The notes beneath the pieces are model-generated. The model was not told the origin of the DNA and made no database searches. It saw nothing but the letters and a program-made list of their open reading frames with translations. Shown piece by piece: positions 30,444 to 37,499 of a stretch of DNA of 64,000 nt. Both the position numbers and the translations under genes were made by a program. Source of the DNA: Escherichia ruysiae (GTDB lineage Bacteria; Pseudomonadota; Gammaproteobacteria; Enterobacterales; Enterobacteriaceae); assembly GCF_031323975.1 (NCBI RefSeq), contig NZ_JAVIWS010000001.1:1612001-1676000 (forward strand), in the 5' to 3' direction. Each line of letters opens with the position of its first letter. Position 1 is the stretch's first letter.

Positions 30444-30828
30444 TATCTAAAATTTGGAATTCAGGAACTAAATTATTTAGGCCATTGGTGGCGAGATAAC
30501 CAACGTAGTGGTTATAATCTTCAAATCCTAAAATCTGGTATTTGCGTAGATCAGAGCTATCAACGATATACTCTTTTCTTTTTCTAGGTTTCCAGAATAC
30601 GCCAGGTGTTGAAGATAAGATTTCTTGTAATGCGTTAAATTCATCTCCACAAGGCACAGAGGGAGAATGTTCTATGATCTCTGTTTTCCATTCGCCAGGG
30701 GCGCTATTTTGCTTGGAGAGCGTAACTAGCTCTTTAAAGTCTTTACGTCTTAGAATAGATTTAGGTTTACTTAGAAGAGAAGCTGAATCACCGATTTTCT
30801 TAACAACGTTGTTTTTTCTTTTTGCCAT
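30421..30828 (-). CDS. Hypothetical basic/acidic protein, element early block
   Basis: A 135-residue protein with a very basic N-terminus (MAKRKNNVVKKIG…KSILRRKDFK), a central SVPCGDEF…STPGVFWKPRKRKEYIV and a C-terminal region that resembles no family I know. The N-terminus could bind nucleic acid. Its start overlaps the end of a small membrane-protein frame. Confidence 0.6.
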   Translation of the reverse strand: MAKRKNNVVKKIGDSASLLSKPKSILRRKDFKELVTLSKQNSAPGEWKTEIIEHSPSVPCGDEFNALQEILSSTPGVFWKPRKRKEYIVDSSDLRKYQILGFEDYNHYVGYLATNGLNNLVPEFQILDNADYGDF

Positions 30829-30919
30829 TATTTACTTTTCCTTTTCTTTTAAAGGAAAACACCCCGAAATATGCTTCTAACGTGAGAAAGAACAATAACC
30901 AATACATAGCTACTATCAT
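30800..30919 (-). CDS. Possible 39-residue membrane protein
   Basis: A short frame MIVAMYWLLFFLTLEAYFGV… with one hydrophobic segment (residues 2-22) followed by a Lys/Arg-rich tail (KRKGKVNNGKKKK). An A-rich RBS (AAAAGGAAAA) lies 9 bp upstream, and it fits between two element genes, overlapping the start of the 135-residue gene by 29 bp. Size and topology allow a holin-like or regulatory micropeptide, but nothing proves expression. Confidence 0.4.
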   Translation of the reverse strand: MIVAMYWLLFFLTLEAYFGVFSFKRKGKVNNGKKKKQRC

Positions 30920-30960
30920 AATAATGTTTTCCTTTTATATTTTAATTACATAGAGAGATT

Positions 30961-31239
30961 TTAGAGAGTGGAATAGATGAAGTCTATTTCTTTATCTAAT
31001 CTTTTGAGATTGAATGTAGAGAAAGATAATTCTTTAATCTCTATAACACCGAAGTTTGATAGCTGTTTCAGCCAGAATTTTAAACCATCTTCAGAGCACC
31101 CTGCTCGATGTAACACATCGCTATATTTTAGCGGTGTTGGCTTTCCTTTATAGAGGTAAGCAAGTGTTTCGTAGATGCGTTTTCCGGTGTCGTTACACTG
31201 AATTCTGTCTACTTTGCTTTTTATTAAATACTGTATCAA
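30961..31239 (-). CDS. Small winged-helix protein, element early block
   Basis: A 92-residue protein. Residues about 22-75 (IYETLAYLYKGKPTPLKYSDVLHRAGCSEDGLKFWLKQLSNFGVIEIK) have the helix-helix-helix-wing pattern of MarR/DnaD-like winged helices. It lies 16 bp downstream of the 230-residue winged-helix gene, so the two may act together in replication or regulation. Confidence 0.62.
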   Translation of the reverse strand: MIQYLIKSKVDRIQCNDTGKRIYETLAYLYKGKPTPLKYSDVLHRAGCSEDGLKFWLKQLSNFGVIEIKELSFSTFNLKRLDKEIDFIYSTL

Positions 31240-31255
31240 TAGTCCTCCTTACTTA

Positions 31256-31948
31256 TTAAAATGGAATATCAAAGTCTTCATATACTTTGGGATGTTTCTT
31301 AGCAAAATATGCCTCAATACCATTTGGTCGTTTTAGCCCGTGTCTATAAGCTAGTGAATTTGCAAATTCTATAAATGATGCCCCTCCTGTTCTGGTATTC
31401 TTCTGCGTGATAATAAGAGATGCAAAATTCTCTAACACATCCTCCTCATTATCATTAGCTACTTTTTCATTTGATGAAACAGGTGTTTCTTCCGTCTCCC
31501 AGGGTAAAGGCGTATCCCAATCATCATCAAGAACATCAAAAGAAGGCTGTTTATGGCCTTTAGGTTGTTCCTGTGCTTCTTCTGCCTCAGAAAGATCAGA
31601 GAGTGATGATTCTCCTGGGGGAGTAATATGTGCATCTGTGAGAGGGAGAGCATTGTAAATCAAAGATGAAATATACGGATCAGGATGTGGGGATGTTTCT
31701 AATAATCCCATCTCTTTAAGATCGTTTATCTTACGTTTAATTGTTGACGATGAAGACTTAAAAATCTTAGCTAATGTTTCGTGACTTTCATAACAATTAA
31801 GGTTGTTTTCCTGATAACTAAGGAATCGAAAATAAAGCACAATATGTAATAGATCTAAATCTTTTCCTTGAGGGAATTTATCAGAATAAATCTTTGATAC
31901 ATTATCAAACGTGTCATAGTGTTTTGTAAAAGTTAGTTGATTAATCAT
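31256..31948 (-). CDS. Winged-helix replication-initiator-like protein
   Basis: A 230-residue protein. The N-terminal winged helix (about residues 25-85; NLNCYESHETLAKIFKSSSSTIKRKINDLKEMGLLE) is of the HTH_36/phage replication-protein type. An acidic, proline-containing linker (about 105-165) follows, then a conserved-looking C-terminal module (FASLIITQK…FIEFANSLAYRHGLKRPNG). This linker architecture is seen in lambda O/DnaD-like initiators that bind origin iterons and recruit a helicase loader. The element's repeat array lies upstream on the same side. Function is inferred. Confidence 0.6.
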   Translation of the reverse strand: MINQLTFTKHYDTFDNVSKIYSDKFPQGKDLDLLHIVLYFRFLSYQENNLNCYESHETLAKIFKSSSSTIKRKINDLKEMGLLETSPHPDPYISSLIYNALPLTDAHITPPGESSLSDLSEAEEAQEQPKGHKQPSFDVLDDDWDTPLPWETEETPVSSNEKVANDNEEDVLENFASLIITQKNTRTGGASFIEFANSLAYRHGLKRPNGIEAYFAKKHPKVYEDFDIPF

Positions 31949-31999
31949 TAAAAATCTCCTTATAAATCACGCTTAATGCGCTACTAAAGTGAATGAGGA

Positions 32000-32167
32000 T
32001 CACTTACCCTTTTTTTGTTTGATGTTCTCTGCTGCTTCAGTAATGATTTCTAACATCAAATCACTGACCATAATTTGCCTTTTCTTGGCTTCAGCAAATA
32101 AAACCTTGAAGATTTCAGGGTCAACGTGTAGGTAAGTGCGCGGAATTGGTTTCTTAGTTTCGCTCAT
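32000..32167 (-). CDS. Ribbon-helix-helix regulator, 55 aa
   Basis: MSETKKPIPRTYLHVDPEIF… : a short N-terminal arm, a beta strand (RTYLHV) and two helices (PEIFKVLFAEAKKRQ; VSDLMLEIITEAAENI), the Arc/CopG ribbon-helix-helix layout. RBS GGAGAAAAC before the ATG. Second gene of the early operon and the best candidate for the element's repressor, because no CI-like protein is present. Confidence 0.65.
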   Translation of the reverse strand: MSETKKPIPRTYLHVDPEIFKVLFAEAKKRQIMVSDLMLEIITEAAENIKQKKGK

Positions 32168-32186
32168 AGTTTTCTCCTTCTATTCT

Positions 32187-32375
32187 TTACTCTGTTTCAG
32201 ATTCTTTTTCATTTTTTCTTAGTTCATCAATAATTTTTAGTGCTGCATCGAAACATTTTTCACGCTCTGGATAACCTCGACTCCTTGCCATATTACGATT
32301 CATTACTACTTGATGGCGTGTCAGCTCACCTTTTTTAAATGCCTGGATGACGTGCTCAGGTGTAAACCATTTCAT
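32187..32375 (-). CDS. First early gene, 62-aa hypothetical protein
   Basis: MKWFTPEHVIQAFKKGELTRHQ… : small, basic, helical, with GGAGTTTTTTT as RBS. It is the first gene after the strong early promoter. Size and position suit an excisionase or regulator, but there is no recognisable winged-helix or AlpA motif. Confidence 0.55.
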   Translation of the reverse strand: MKWFTPEHVIQAFKKGELTRHQVVMNRNMARSRGYPEREKCFDAALKIIDELRKNEKESETE

Positions 32376-32487
32376 AAAAAAACTCCTTATTCAGTTAAAA
32401 GAAAAACACCTTGCAAGCCTGACGGCTTCAAAGTGCATTGATTTTGATTATTTAGAGAAGAATGTTTTTCTGTCCCTCTAATACCTA

Positions 32488-32515
32488 TTATTACATATAA
32501 AGAAACATTTGTCAA
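32488..32515 (-). promoter_or_regulatory. Sigma-70 promoter of early operon
   Basis: On the minus strand: perfect -35 TTGACA (32510-32515), 16-bp spacer, -10 TAATAA (32488-32493). It precedes the 62-residue gene and should drive 32375 down to 30081. Confidence 0.72.
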
Positions 32516-32616
32516 TACCTTTTCACAAAAAATCTGATCTTTTTCATGCACTTACATTTTTTCTTAGCAATTCGTGCTCTTCTGTGTAGTGCTATTCTTC
32601 ATTATCCGCTAAAACG

Positions 32617-32627
32617 CTCTAAAACGC
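32617..32627 (-). repeat. CTCTAAAACGC motif (copy of end motif)
   Basis: Complement of GCGTTTTAGAG, which also occurs at 25217-25227 and 35337-35347. A related 15-bp inverted copy pair is TTACAGAGCGTTTTA at 25210-25224 and its complement at 32771-32785. Confidence 0.6.
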
Positions 32628-33381
32628 GTTCTAACGAGATTTTGATAAAAGCAATACATTCCCTTATCTAATGGCTGTTTAGCTCGCCAGAGGCTTATTT
32701 AAGGGGCTTATTTTGTATTTGTTAGGTATATGAAAAGGTAATGGTAGATATAAGATAGAGAGTCACTTTATAAAACGCTCTGTAAAGCCCTGTAGTGAGT
32801 TTATTATGTGTAGGCAATGCGTTTCCATTCCCTACCCTGCTTAATGCTGTTAGAGAAGCATTTAGACCCCTTATTTTTAATTAATTAAAATATCCTCTAT
32901 ACATTCCTGTTATGAAACACCTCTGAATCCTTCATAAAACACATTATGACGCAAAGAACACTTTTCTAAGGTGATTCCCTTCCTGAACTCTGTTTCTTGC
33001 GTCAAAGAGCTACACAGAGCTTATAAAGCTATTATTAATAATAAAGTAGATAAAGTAAGATAAGTAAGAAGATTAACTAAGATAGATAAGATTAATAAGA
33101 TCAGAATTCTCTTTCGGTGTCGCCTCTGGCTTTTCCACCGAAAACAATTACACGACTACAGAATGCAAGGAAGTGGAATTGTATTGAGGCTTAGTGAAAT
33201 TACACGAGGAAAGCAGAGTGTAATTGAGCTTTAGCCGCTCTCTCTTCGAGTAATTACACAACTACAGAGAATAACAGAGTTATTAAATGTAGGAGGGTAA
33301 TTAAGAGTTAGAGAGAGTTAACACATAAGCAATCAGTATGATTGGTTAGGTGATTACTCTTCTGCGCACAGCGCAATAGTA

Positions 33382-33424
33382 TTTCTTCGTGGGCGTTATC
33401 GCCAACGATAGTTACACGAAGAAA
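33382..33424. repeat. Nested palindrome in GC-richer island
   Basis: Outer arms TTTCTTCGTG (33382-33391) and CACGAAGAAA (33415-33424). Inside is a second stem TATCG-CCAA-CGATA (33397-33410). It lies in a GC-richer island (about 33355-33535) that also has CGGGC…GCCCG and GCCGGAAGGC stems. Possible structured RNA, origin or packaging element. Confidence 0.6.
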
Positions 33425-33611
33425 GTAACGCTTTGCTTTCGGTGTGAGCGGAACGGGCCAGCCACGAAGCCCGAAAGGTAGCGGAGTAAGGCTGCTTGCC
33501 AGAGAGTGAAGCTAACGCCGGAAGGCAAAAAGATCATATATATAGATATAAAGAATATTATTATTATGATCTAATTAATAATCTAATATAGTTTTATTAA
33601 TAGTCTTATTG

Positions 33612-33695
33612 TAGTTCACAGTGACCTACCCCCTAGCTCACTATGACCTACCCCCTAGCTCACTATGACCTACCCCCCTAGTTCACAGTGAGCTA
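33612..33695 (+). repeat. 22-bp iteron array (4 tandem copies)
   Basis: Copies start at 33612, 33634, 33656 and 33679. The unit is TAGYTCACWRTGACCTACCCC. The period of 22 bp (two helical turns) is typical of iterons bound by a replication initiator. The last copy is truncated and turns into GTGAGCTA, making a partial palindrome. Confidence 0.85.
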
Positions 33696-33750
33696 TATAG
33701 TATAAAGAATATTATTTATATTATTTAATTATAGTATTGGTGGAACTCAT

Positions 33751-33816
33751 TTCCTAGGTAGGTAGGAAACCACTTCCTAGGTTACTTCCTAAATAGATCG
33801 GAAATCATTTCCTAGG
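33751..33816. repeat. TTCCTAGG repeat cluster
   Basis: TTCCTA(G/A)(G/A) at 33751, 33774, 33786 and 33809 (spacing 23, 12, 23), with an inverted TAGGAAA at 33763. Phased about one or two helical turns apart, as for a cooperative binding site. Confidence 0.7.
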
Positions 33817-33846
33817 TGTTATTTATACTTATCGGGTATCAGACTT

Positions 33847-33917
33847 GATAGGGGTAGTCATATCAAAGTTAATAGGGGTATCAATATTGATAGGGGTAAC
33901 AGAATTCTGTGGGGGTA
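33847..33917 (+). repeat. GATAGGGGTA repeat cluster
   Basis: GATAGGGGTA at 33847 and 33889, AATAGGGGTA at 33871 and GTGGGGGTA at 33909. It leads directly into the next iteron pair. Confidence 0.7.
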
Positions 33918-33955
33918 GTTCACTATGACCTACCCCTAGTTCACTGTGAGCTACC
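33916..33955 (+). repeat. Two further 22-bp iterons
   Basis: Copies of the same unit at 33916 and 33937. Again the last copy ends in GTGAGCTACC rather than GTGACCTACC, repeating the arrangement of the first array. Confidence 0.8.
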
Positions 33956-34080
33956 GTTACATTCAATCATCTTCCGATGTGTAATATCGTTACATTCAAT
34001 AATTAGTCTATGTAACATATCGTTACTACCAACTTTCTTACAAAGAGCATTTCAGATAGCTGAATGTAACCTCTCGTTAC
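33955..34080. repeat. CGTTACATTCAAT boxes
   Basis: Direct copies at 33955 and 33988, a shorter one at 34021, and an inverted pair TGAATGTAAC…CGTTAC at 34061-34080. Confidence 0.65.
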
Positions 34081-34883
34081 ATCCATTTGTCACATAGCAC
34101 TCTGTGTAATGTCTTTCTATGTGTGTGCCATAATCCCCCTATATTCCCTGTGTAAATCATAGAATATCCCTAACTTATTCCTGTGTAATTCCATACTAAA
34201 AATTCAATGAAAAAGTAGCTTAAAAGAGCAATTCTTACTTTCTTCACTTTTACATCACTTTCGCAAAGCCTTGTGTAATGCGGCGTACAGAGCACCATCA
34301 GAAATTGTTGGCTAAAAATTGTTCTGCTTGTTTCTGAACGAGTTTTCTCGTTTGTGCAAATTTTAAAATTTATTTTGTTTTTACAGCCTTATTTCGTGTA
34401 ATGCGTGGCATAGCAAGCCCTTTTCTTGTGTTGTCAAGGCATTTGGCAACGTTCAAACATCTGTTTAGAAATGCCAAATTGTTGATCTAACAAATAAACC
34501 TGTATAAACAGAACACCATTTAATCTATTCCCCTGTGTAATCCACTACATCACACGTTAAAAACAAAAAACCTTTAATTATATTTCATAGCATACAAAAG
34601 TCAATAGAAGCCCTTTCGTGCTCCTACGTAAAAAATCCATCACTTTTCCCCTGATACATCAATTCAAGGCGTTCTATGTGTTCCTTAGTGCATATTACGT
34701 TTATTATGTTAAATGGATTTTGGCCTATATTTTGACCTGTACCCGCATAAACACTGGTTTCATCGCTTACAGCCCTTGTGAGACGTGGTGCTGTTTCTAG
34801 CATCTGATCCGACATAAAACCGATCATTCTCGTGTTTAGTGAAAGTTTAGTGAGAGACATTACAGAAAGGCTTTCTGTGTAAT
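33978..34883 (+). repeat. Dispersed TGTGTAAT octamers
   Basis: Plus-strand TGTGTAAT at 33978, 34103, 34182, 34272, 34534 and 34876, with a one-base variant at 34395. Complement copies ATTACAC(A/G) occur at 33147, 33199 and 33253. At 34856-34884 one copy forms a near-perfect inverted repeat (CATTACAGAAAG…CTTTCTGTGTAATG). The frequency looks far above chance and suggests a protein-binding site family. Confidence 0.7.
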
Positions 34884-35336
34884 GATTTAATAGGTAAAAA
34901 CGATGTTGATTACGCAAGAAAATTCCTTGCTGATATTTGGGGATTCTGGATTTTCCAGATCGGGGGGCGCTGAAAATCGCGTTAAGCACCTCTCGCAATC
35001 TAGCCATAAGGGAAGGGATATAGGTATTTAGATGTATTTATAGCTATTTATGGCTATTTATTTTTTATTTACCTTTATTTAAAAATAACCTTATAAATCA
35101 ATAATATACAGAACTATCTGTTTATATTTTAAACAATTAAATCAAGTTTAATACCCTTAAATAACCTGAAAATAGCCTTAAATACCCCAATAATTAATTT
35201 TAAGGTTTTCCGTGTTCTCTTCTGCATTATGAAAATGCAAAATAAGGCACAAAACAAGCTCACAGACGCATTAAACACACATCACCTATACATCCCTATA
35301 CCAAGCAATGAAAACAGCGTTAGAATGCGTCCTGTT

Positions 35337-35347
35337 GCGTTTTAGAG
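35337..35347 (+). repeat. GCGTTTTAGAG motif near right end
   Basis: An exact copy of 25217-25227 near the left end. The two lie near opposite ends of the element; possible arm-type integrase sites. Confidence 0.45.
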
Positions 35348-35360
35348 AATCAGGGAGTAT

Positions 35361-35660
35361 TTAAATTGATTTGAAGTGTTGCAGGGATAATTCATCAATA
35401 CCCGCCACCTCTTCACGACGTGCGGCGTATGCTTGCTTCTCTTTCCACTGGTTATAGAAGTATGCTGCCTTTTCCCGCTTTGCTTCGTGTTTAAGGCACT
35501 TTGCTTTGATATCGTCTGGCAAGCTGTCAAATGTGCCGTCTTCTCTAGCCTTCTTTATCATTCTGGTTAATGCTGCTTTTTGCTGGCGGCGTAGTTTGGC
35601 TAGTTCTGCGGCTTTTGCTTTCTTTTCTTTGTAGGCGGCTTTCTTTGCTGATATCGCCAT
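35361..35660 (-). CDS. Small charged helical protein, right end of element
   Basis: A 99-residue protein from ATG 35660 (MAISAKKAAYKEKKAKAAEL…), chosen because GGGGGA lies 8-9 bp upstream; an in-frame ATG at 35678 is possible. Rich in Lys, Ala and Glu, predicted almost wholly helical or coiled coil. Alone on this side of the repeat region. Not recognised; a DNA-binding or assembly-interfering role would be guesswork. Confidence 0.55.
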   Translation of the reverse strand: MAISAKKAAYKEKKAKAAELAKLRRQQKAALTRMIKKAREDGTFDSLPDDIKAKCLKHEAKREKAAYFYNQWKEKQAYAARREEVAGIDELSLQHFKSI

Positions 35661-36201
35661 ACATCCCCCATCATTCAAACTGTCTTAGATGCTTAAAATA
35701 CCAGGAGGATTATTTTTAGACAATAGGAGCCATAAAGCGCCGTGATGGGTACATCAACAAAAGCGCCGGAGGCGTATCATCATCTTTTCAGCGGTAGCGA
35801 TCAGTAAGTCAGGTGTACATTATCGGATGCACGAGCCGGGGTAGAGCTGCACTCTTTCGCGATGCAGTTACGGTTTTATGAAGAGGTGGGGCTTTAAATC
35901 CACATATACACTTAAAAACACTCTTCCCATCATTCGCCTGTTTATCCCGCGCTGAGGTCGTCGCAAGCGCCGCCGTCGATGACATTACAATGCCTGGGTA
36001 GGCTTTTCCTTCACGTTTGACTATCGCGGTGTGAGGTGTGCAACTGCCGCCACGTTGGTTATACTGCCATCTTCCCGTGTAACTCAACGTAACAGCTACA
36101 AGGGCGGATCACAGTGGTAGAACTCCTAAGCAAATTAAATAGGTAACTATTTAACTTGCTGACAGAGAAGACTTTTTTAGTCTTCTCCACTTGGGGAGAT
36201 T
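35661..36201. other. Right end of element, no certain gene
   Basis: 540 bp of more GC-rich DNA. A minus-strand frame at 35809-36087 (92 codons, TTG start, no clear RBS, low-complexity STAALATTSARD region) is similar in style to the poorly characterised small frames found near integration sites of P4-like satellites, but I cannot support it as a gene. A GAGAAGACT/AGTCTTCTC hairpin at 36164-36187 lies just downstream of glyU. Confidence 0.45.
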
Positions 36202-36225
36202 CTGGAGCGGGCGAAGGGAATCGAA
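36202..36225. repeat. attR (24-bp direct repeat within glyU 3' end)
   Basis: Identical to 23815-23838. It overlaps the last 23 nt of the intact tRNA gene, so insertion preserved glyU. Confidence 0.92.
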
Positions 36226-36276
36226 CCCTCGTATAGAGCTTGGGAAGCTCTCGTTCTACCATTGAACTACGCCCGC
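36203..36276 (-). tRNA. glyU: tRNA-Gly (anticodon CCC)
   Basis: A 74-nt tRNA including the encoded CCA, read on the minus strand from GCGGGCGTAGTTCAATGGTA. Anticodon loop CTTCCCAAG, T-loop GGTTCGATTCC, perfect 7-bp acceptor stem. It is the integration target of both the ETT2 island in other E. coli and the element here. Confidence 0.98.
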
Positions 36277-36354
36277 TTTGAGATGCGTAAGGCATTATAA
36301 ACCTTACGCTCTTCTTAGCAAGTGCCTTGCTACTGACTGCTGATTAATTCACCA

Positions 36355-37110
36355 TCAGCACTTTGGTTTGCTGCCCTGTGGCGGCAAGTAGCGCAAAGGA
36401 TCAATCGCCGTAGCACGGTAACGAATCTGGAAATGTAACCGCACGGATTCAGCATCCGTACTGCCCATCGTCGCTATCTTTTGCCCAGCCTTAACATTTT
36501 GCCCATTGTTTACCAGCATCGTGTCGTTATGAGCGTAGGCAGTGATGTAATCTTCACTGTGTTTAATCATGATGAGATTACCGTAGCCACGTAATTGGTT
36601 ACCGACATACACAACCTTGCCGGCGCCAGCTGCATATATTGGTGTCCCGCGCGCTGCAGCAATATCAATCCCTTTATTGCCGCCATCCGCCATTGAGTAA
36701 GGCATGATAACTTTTCCACTCGCTGGCCATATCCAGCAGCGTTGTCCGACGGGTGGCCATGAAGATTTCGGAACCACTGGCGGTGGAGTGACTGACGCTG
36801 TTTTCGTCGTTGATTTGGCTGTATATTTTCGCGAACTGCGGTTACTTTTCGCCCCACCAAGCTTCAACTTTTGACCAACTTCGATGGTATAGGGTGGAGA
36901 AATGCCGTTGAGTCGGGCAAGTTCTTTTACGCTTGTTCCCGTGGTGCGTGAAATACGATAAAGCGTATCCCCCCGTTTCACGGTGTAAACGGAGCCGGAA
37001 TACGTTCCTGTGTCTGATGATTTGCTACCAGAACAGCCCGCCAGAAGCAGCCCTGCCGATAACAGCATCACGATACCCAGCGTTTTTTTATTCGGGCGTC
37101 CTGCGCTCAA
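36355..37110 (-). CDS. ygeR: LysM/LytM lipoprotein, amidase activator YgeR (ActS)
   Basis: A 251-residue outer membrane lipoprotein. Signal peptide with lipobox LLLAGC, a LysM domain (YTVKRGDTLYRISRTTGTSVKELARL) and a C-terminal LytM/M23 domain. The zinc ligands of active M23 peptidases are lost: NKGID in place of H-x3-D, and RLHFQIR in place of HLHF. It is therefore a degenerate LytM factor that activates cell-separation amidases rather than cutting itself, as reported for ActS with AmiC. The start is TTG 37110, supported by GAGGAAAG upstream. Confidence 0.94.
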   Translation of the reverse strand: MSAGRPNKKTLGIVMLLSAGLLLAGCSGSKSSDTGTYSGSVYTVKRGDTLYRISRTTGTSVKELARLNGISPPYTIEVGQKLKLGGAKSNRSSRKYTAKSTTKTASVTPPPVVPKSSWPPVGQRCWIWPASGKVIMPYSMADGGNKGIDIAAARGTPIYAAGAGKVVYVGNQLRGYGNLIMIKHSEDYITAYAHNDTMLVNNGQNVKAGQKIATMGSTDAESVRLHFQIRYRATAIDPLRYLPPQGSKPKC

Positions 37111-37499
37111 AATCTTTCCTCGCTCAAAAAACAAGACGCTATATCATAGCAGCCACCTGTCAGATACCCAATCCATTGCTCGGAAAATGGATGTACAAAT
37201 CAAGAATTGTGAATGAATCCATTAGGATAGCGATCCCCCATTTGCACATCGTCATAACGAAAAAGAGAGCCCCCTGAGTGTCGCCTAATATTCATTTATC
37301 ACAATGATTTTTATCACACTCATATTGATACACTGCCCTCTCTTTCTTTGCTGATAAAAACGCATCATCCCTAGCGTTTTATTAACAACATCACACTTCC
37401 CTCCTCCCACCATGTTTATAGTCGTTTCTGGCGTAATTCTTGCCTGCAAAGACTAAATCATTGCCATAAGAACCAAATGTTCAAATCAAGGGGATTTCT
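37111..37499. other. ygeR/xdhA divergent region
   Basis: 389-bp regulatory region containing a sigma-54 promoter candidate for xdhA and a TTTTTATCACA element at 37307-37317 resembling half of a CRP/FNR-type site. No additional gene supported. Confidence 0.5.
37429..37444 (+). promoter_or_regulatory. Sigma-54 promoter candidate for xdhA
   Basis: TGGCGT-N5-TTGCC with GG and GC separated by exactly 10 bp, 56 bp upstream of the xdhA start. Close to the -24/-12 consensus TGGCAC-N5-TTGCW. The nearby ygeV gene encodes a sigma-54 activator. Confidence 0.7.

Larger units (their letters stand above)
32376..35360. other. 3-kb repeat-rich, apparently non-coding region of element
   Basis: No frame with a ribosome binding site and protein-like composition is found on either strand. 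It instead contains several families of short repeats (listed separately): 22-bp iterons, GATAGGGGTA and TTCCTAGG clusters, CGTTACATTCAAT boxes and many TGTGTAAT octamers, plus palindromes. Such density suggests a replication origin with copy-control sites, a packaging region, or an untranslated RNA. The one longer frame (minus, 34624-35007) lacks an RBS. Confidence 0.7.
23815..36225. mobile_element. 12.4-kb satellite-like integrative element at glyU
   Basis: Bounded by a perfect 24-bp direct repeat (23815-23838 and 36202-36225) derived from the 3' end of tRNA-Gly glyU. An integrase gene lies just inside the left repeat. Contents are AT-rich and unlike the flanking core. In order they are: integrase (+), tail and head structural genes (-), early regulators (-), about 3 kb of repeat-rich DNA, and a short right end. 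No portal, terminase, protease, tail tube or lysis gene was seen. I read it as a phage satellite or phage-derived island. No described family comes to mind for this gene set. Confidence 0.85.

Noticed and set aside
33612..33955. CRISPR array
   Set aside because: Repeat units of 22 bp are contiguous without spacers and no cas genes are present; iterons fit better.
33909..34097. 62-codon plus-strand frame across the iterons
   Set aside because: Its sequence is made of translated repeats; an artefact of the iteron array.
34624..35007. 127-codon minus-strand frame in the repeat region of the element
   Set aside because: No Shine-Dalgarno before the ATG, it overlaps inverted repeats (34856-34884), and composition is not protein-like compared with neighbouring element genes.
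32376..35360. Retron or other reverse-transcriptase-associated RNA
   Set aside because: No reverse transcriptase gene anywhere in the element.
35809..36087. 92-codon minus-strand frame near attR, reminiscent of small frames near P4-like integration sites
   Set aside because: TTG start, no clear RBS, low-complexity sequence; described only as part of the right-end region.
23923..36201. Terminase, portal, lysis, toxin-antitoxin or known defence genes in the element
   Set aside because: Read every frame of reasonable length on both strands; none shows the expected motifs (large terminase Walker/nuclease, endolysin catalytic motifs, toxin families).
23640..36300. Insertion sequences flanking the element
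   Set aside because: No transposase frame and no IS-like terminal repeats; boundaries are explained by the tRNA-derived att repeats.
36855..37110. Longer ygeR N-terminus starting at 37134
   Set aside because: It also begins with TTG but has no RBS, whereas TTG 37110 has GAGGAAAG and gives a proper lipoprotein signal peptide.
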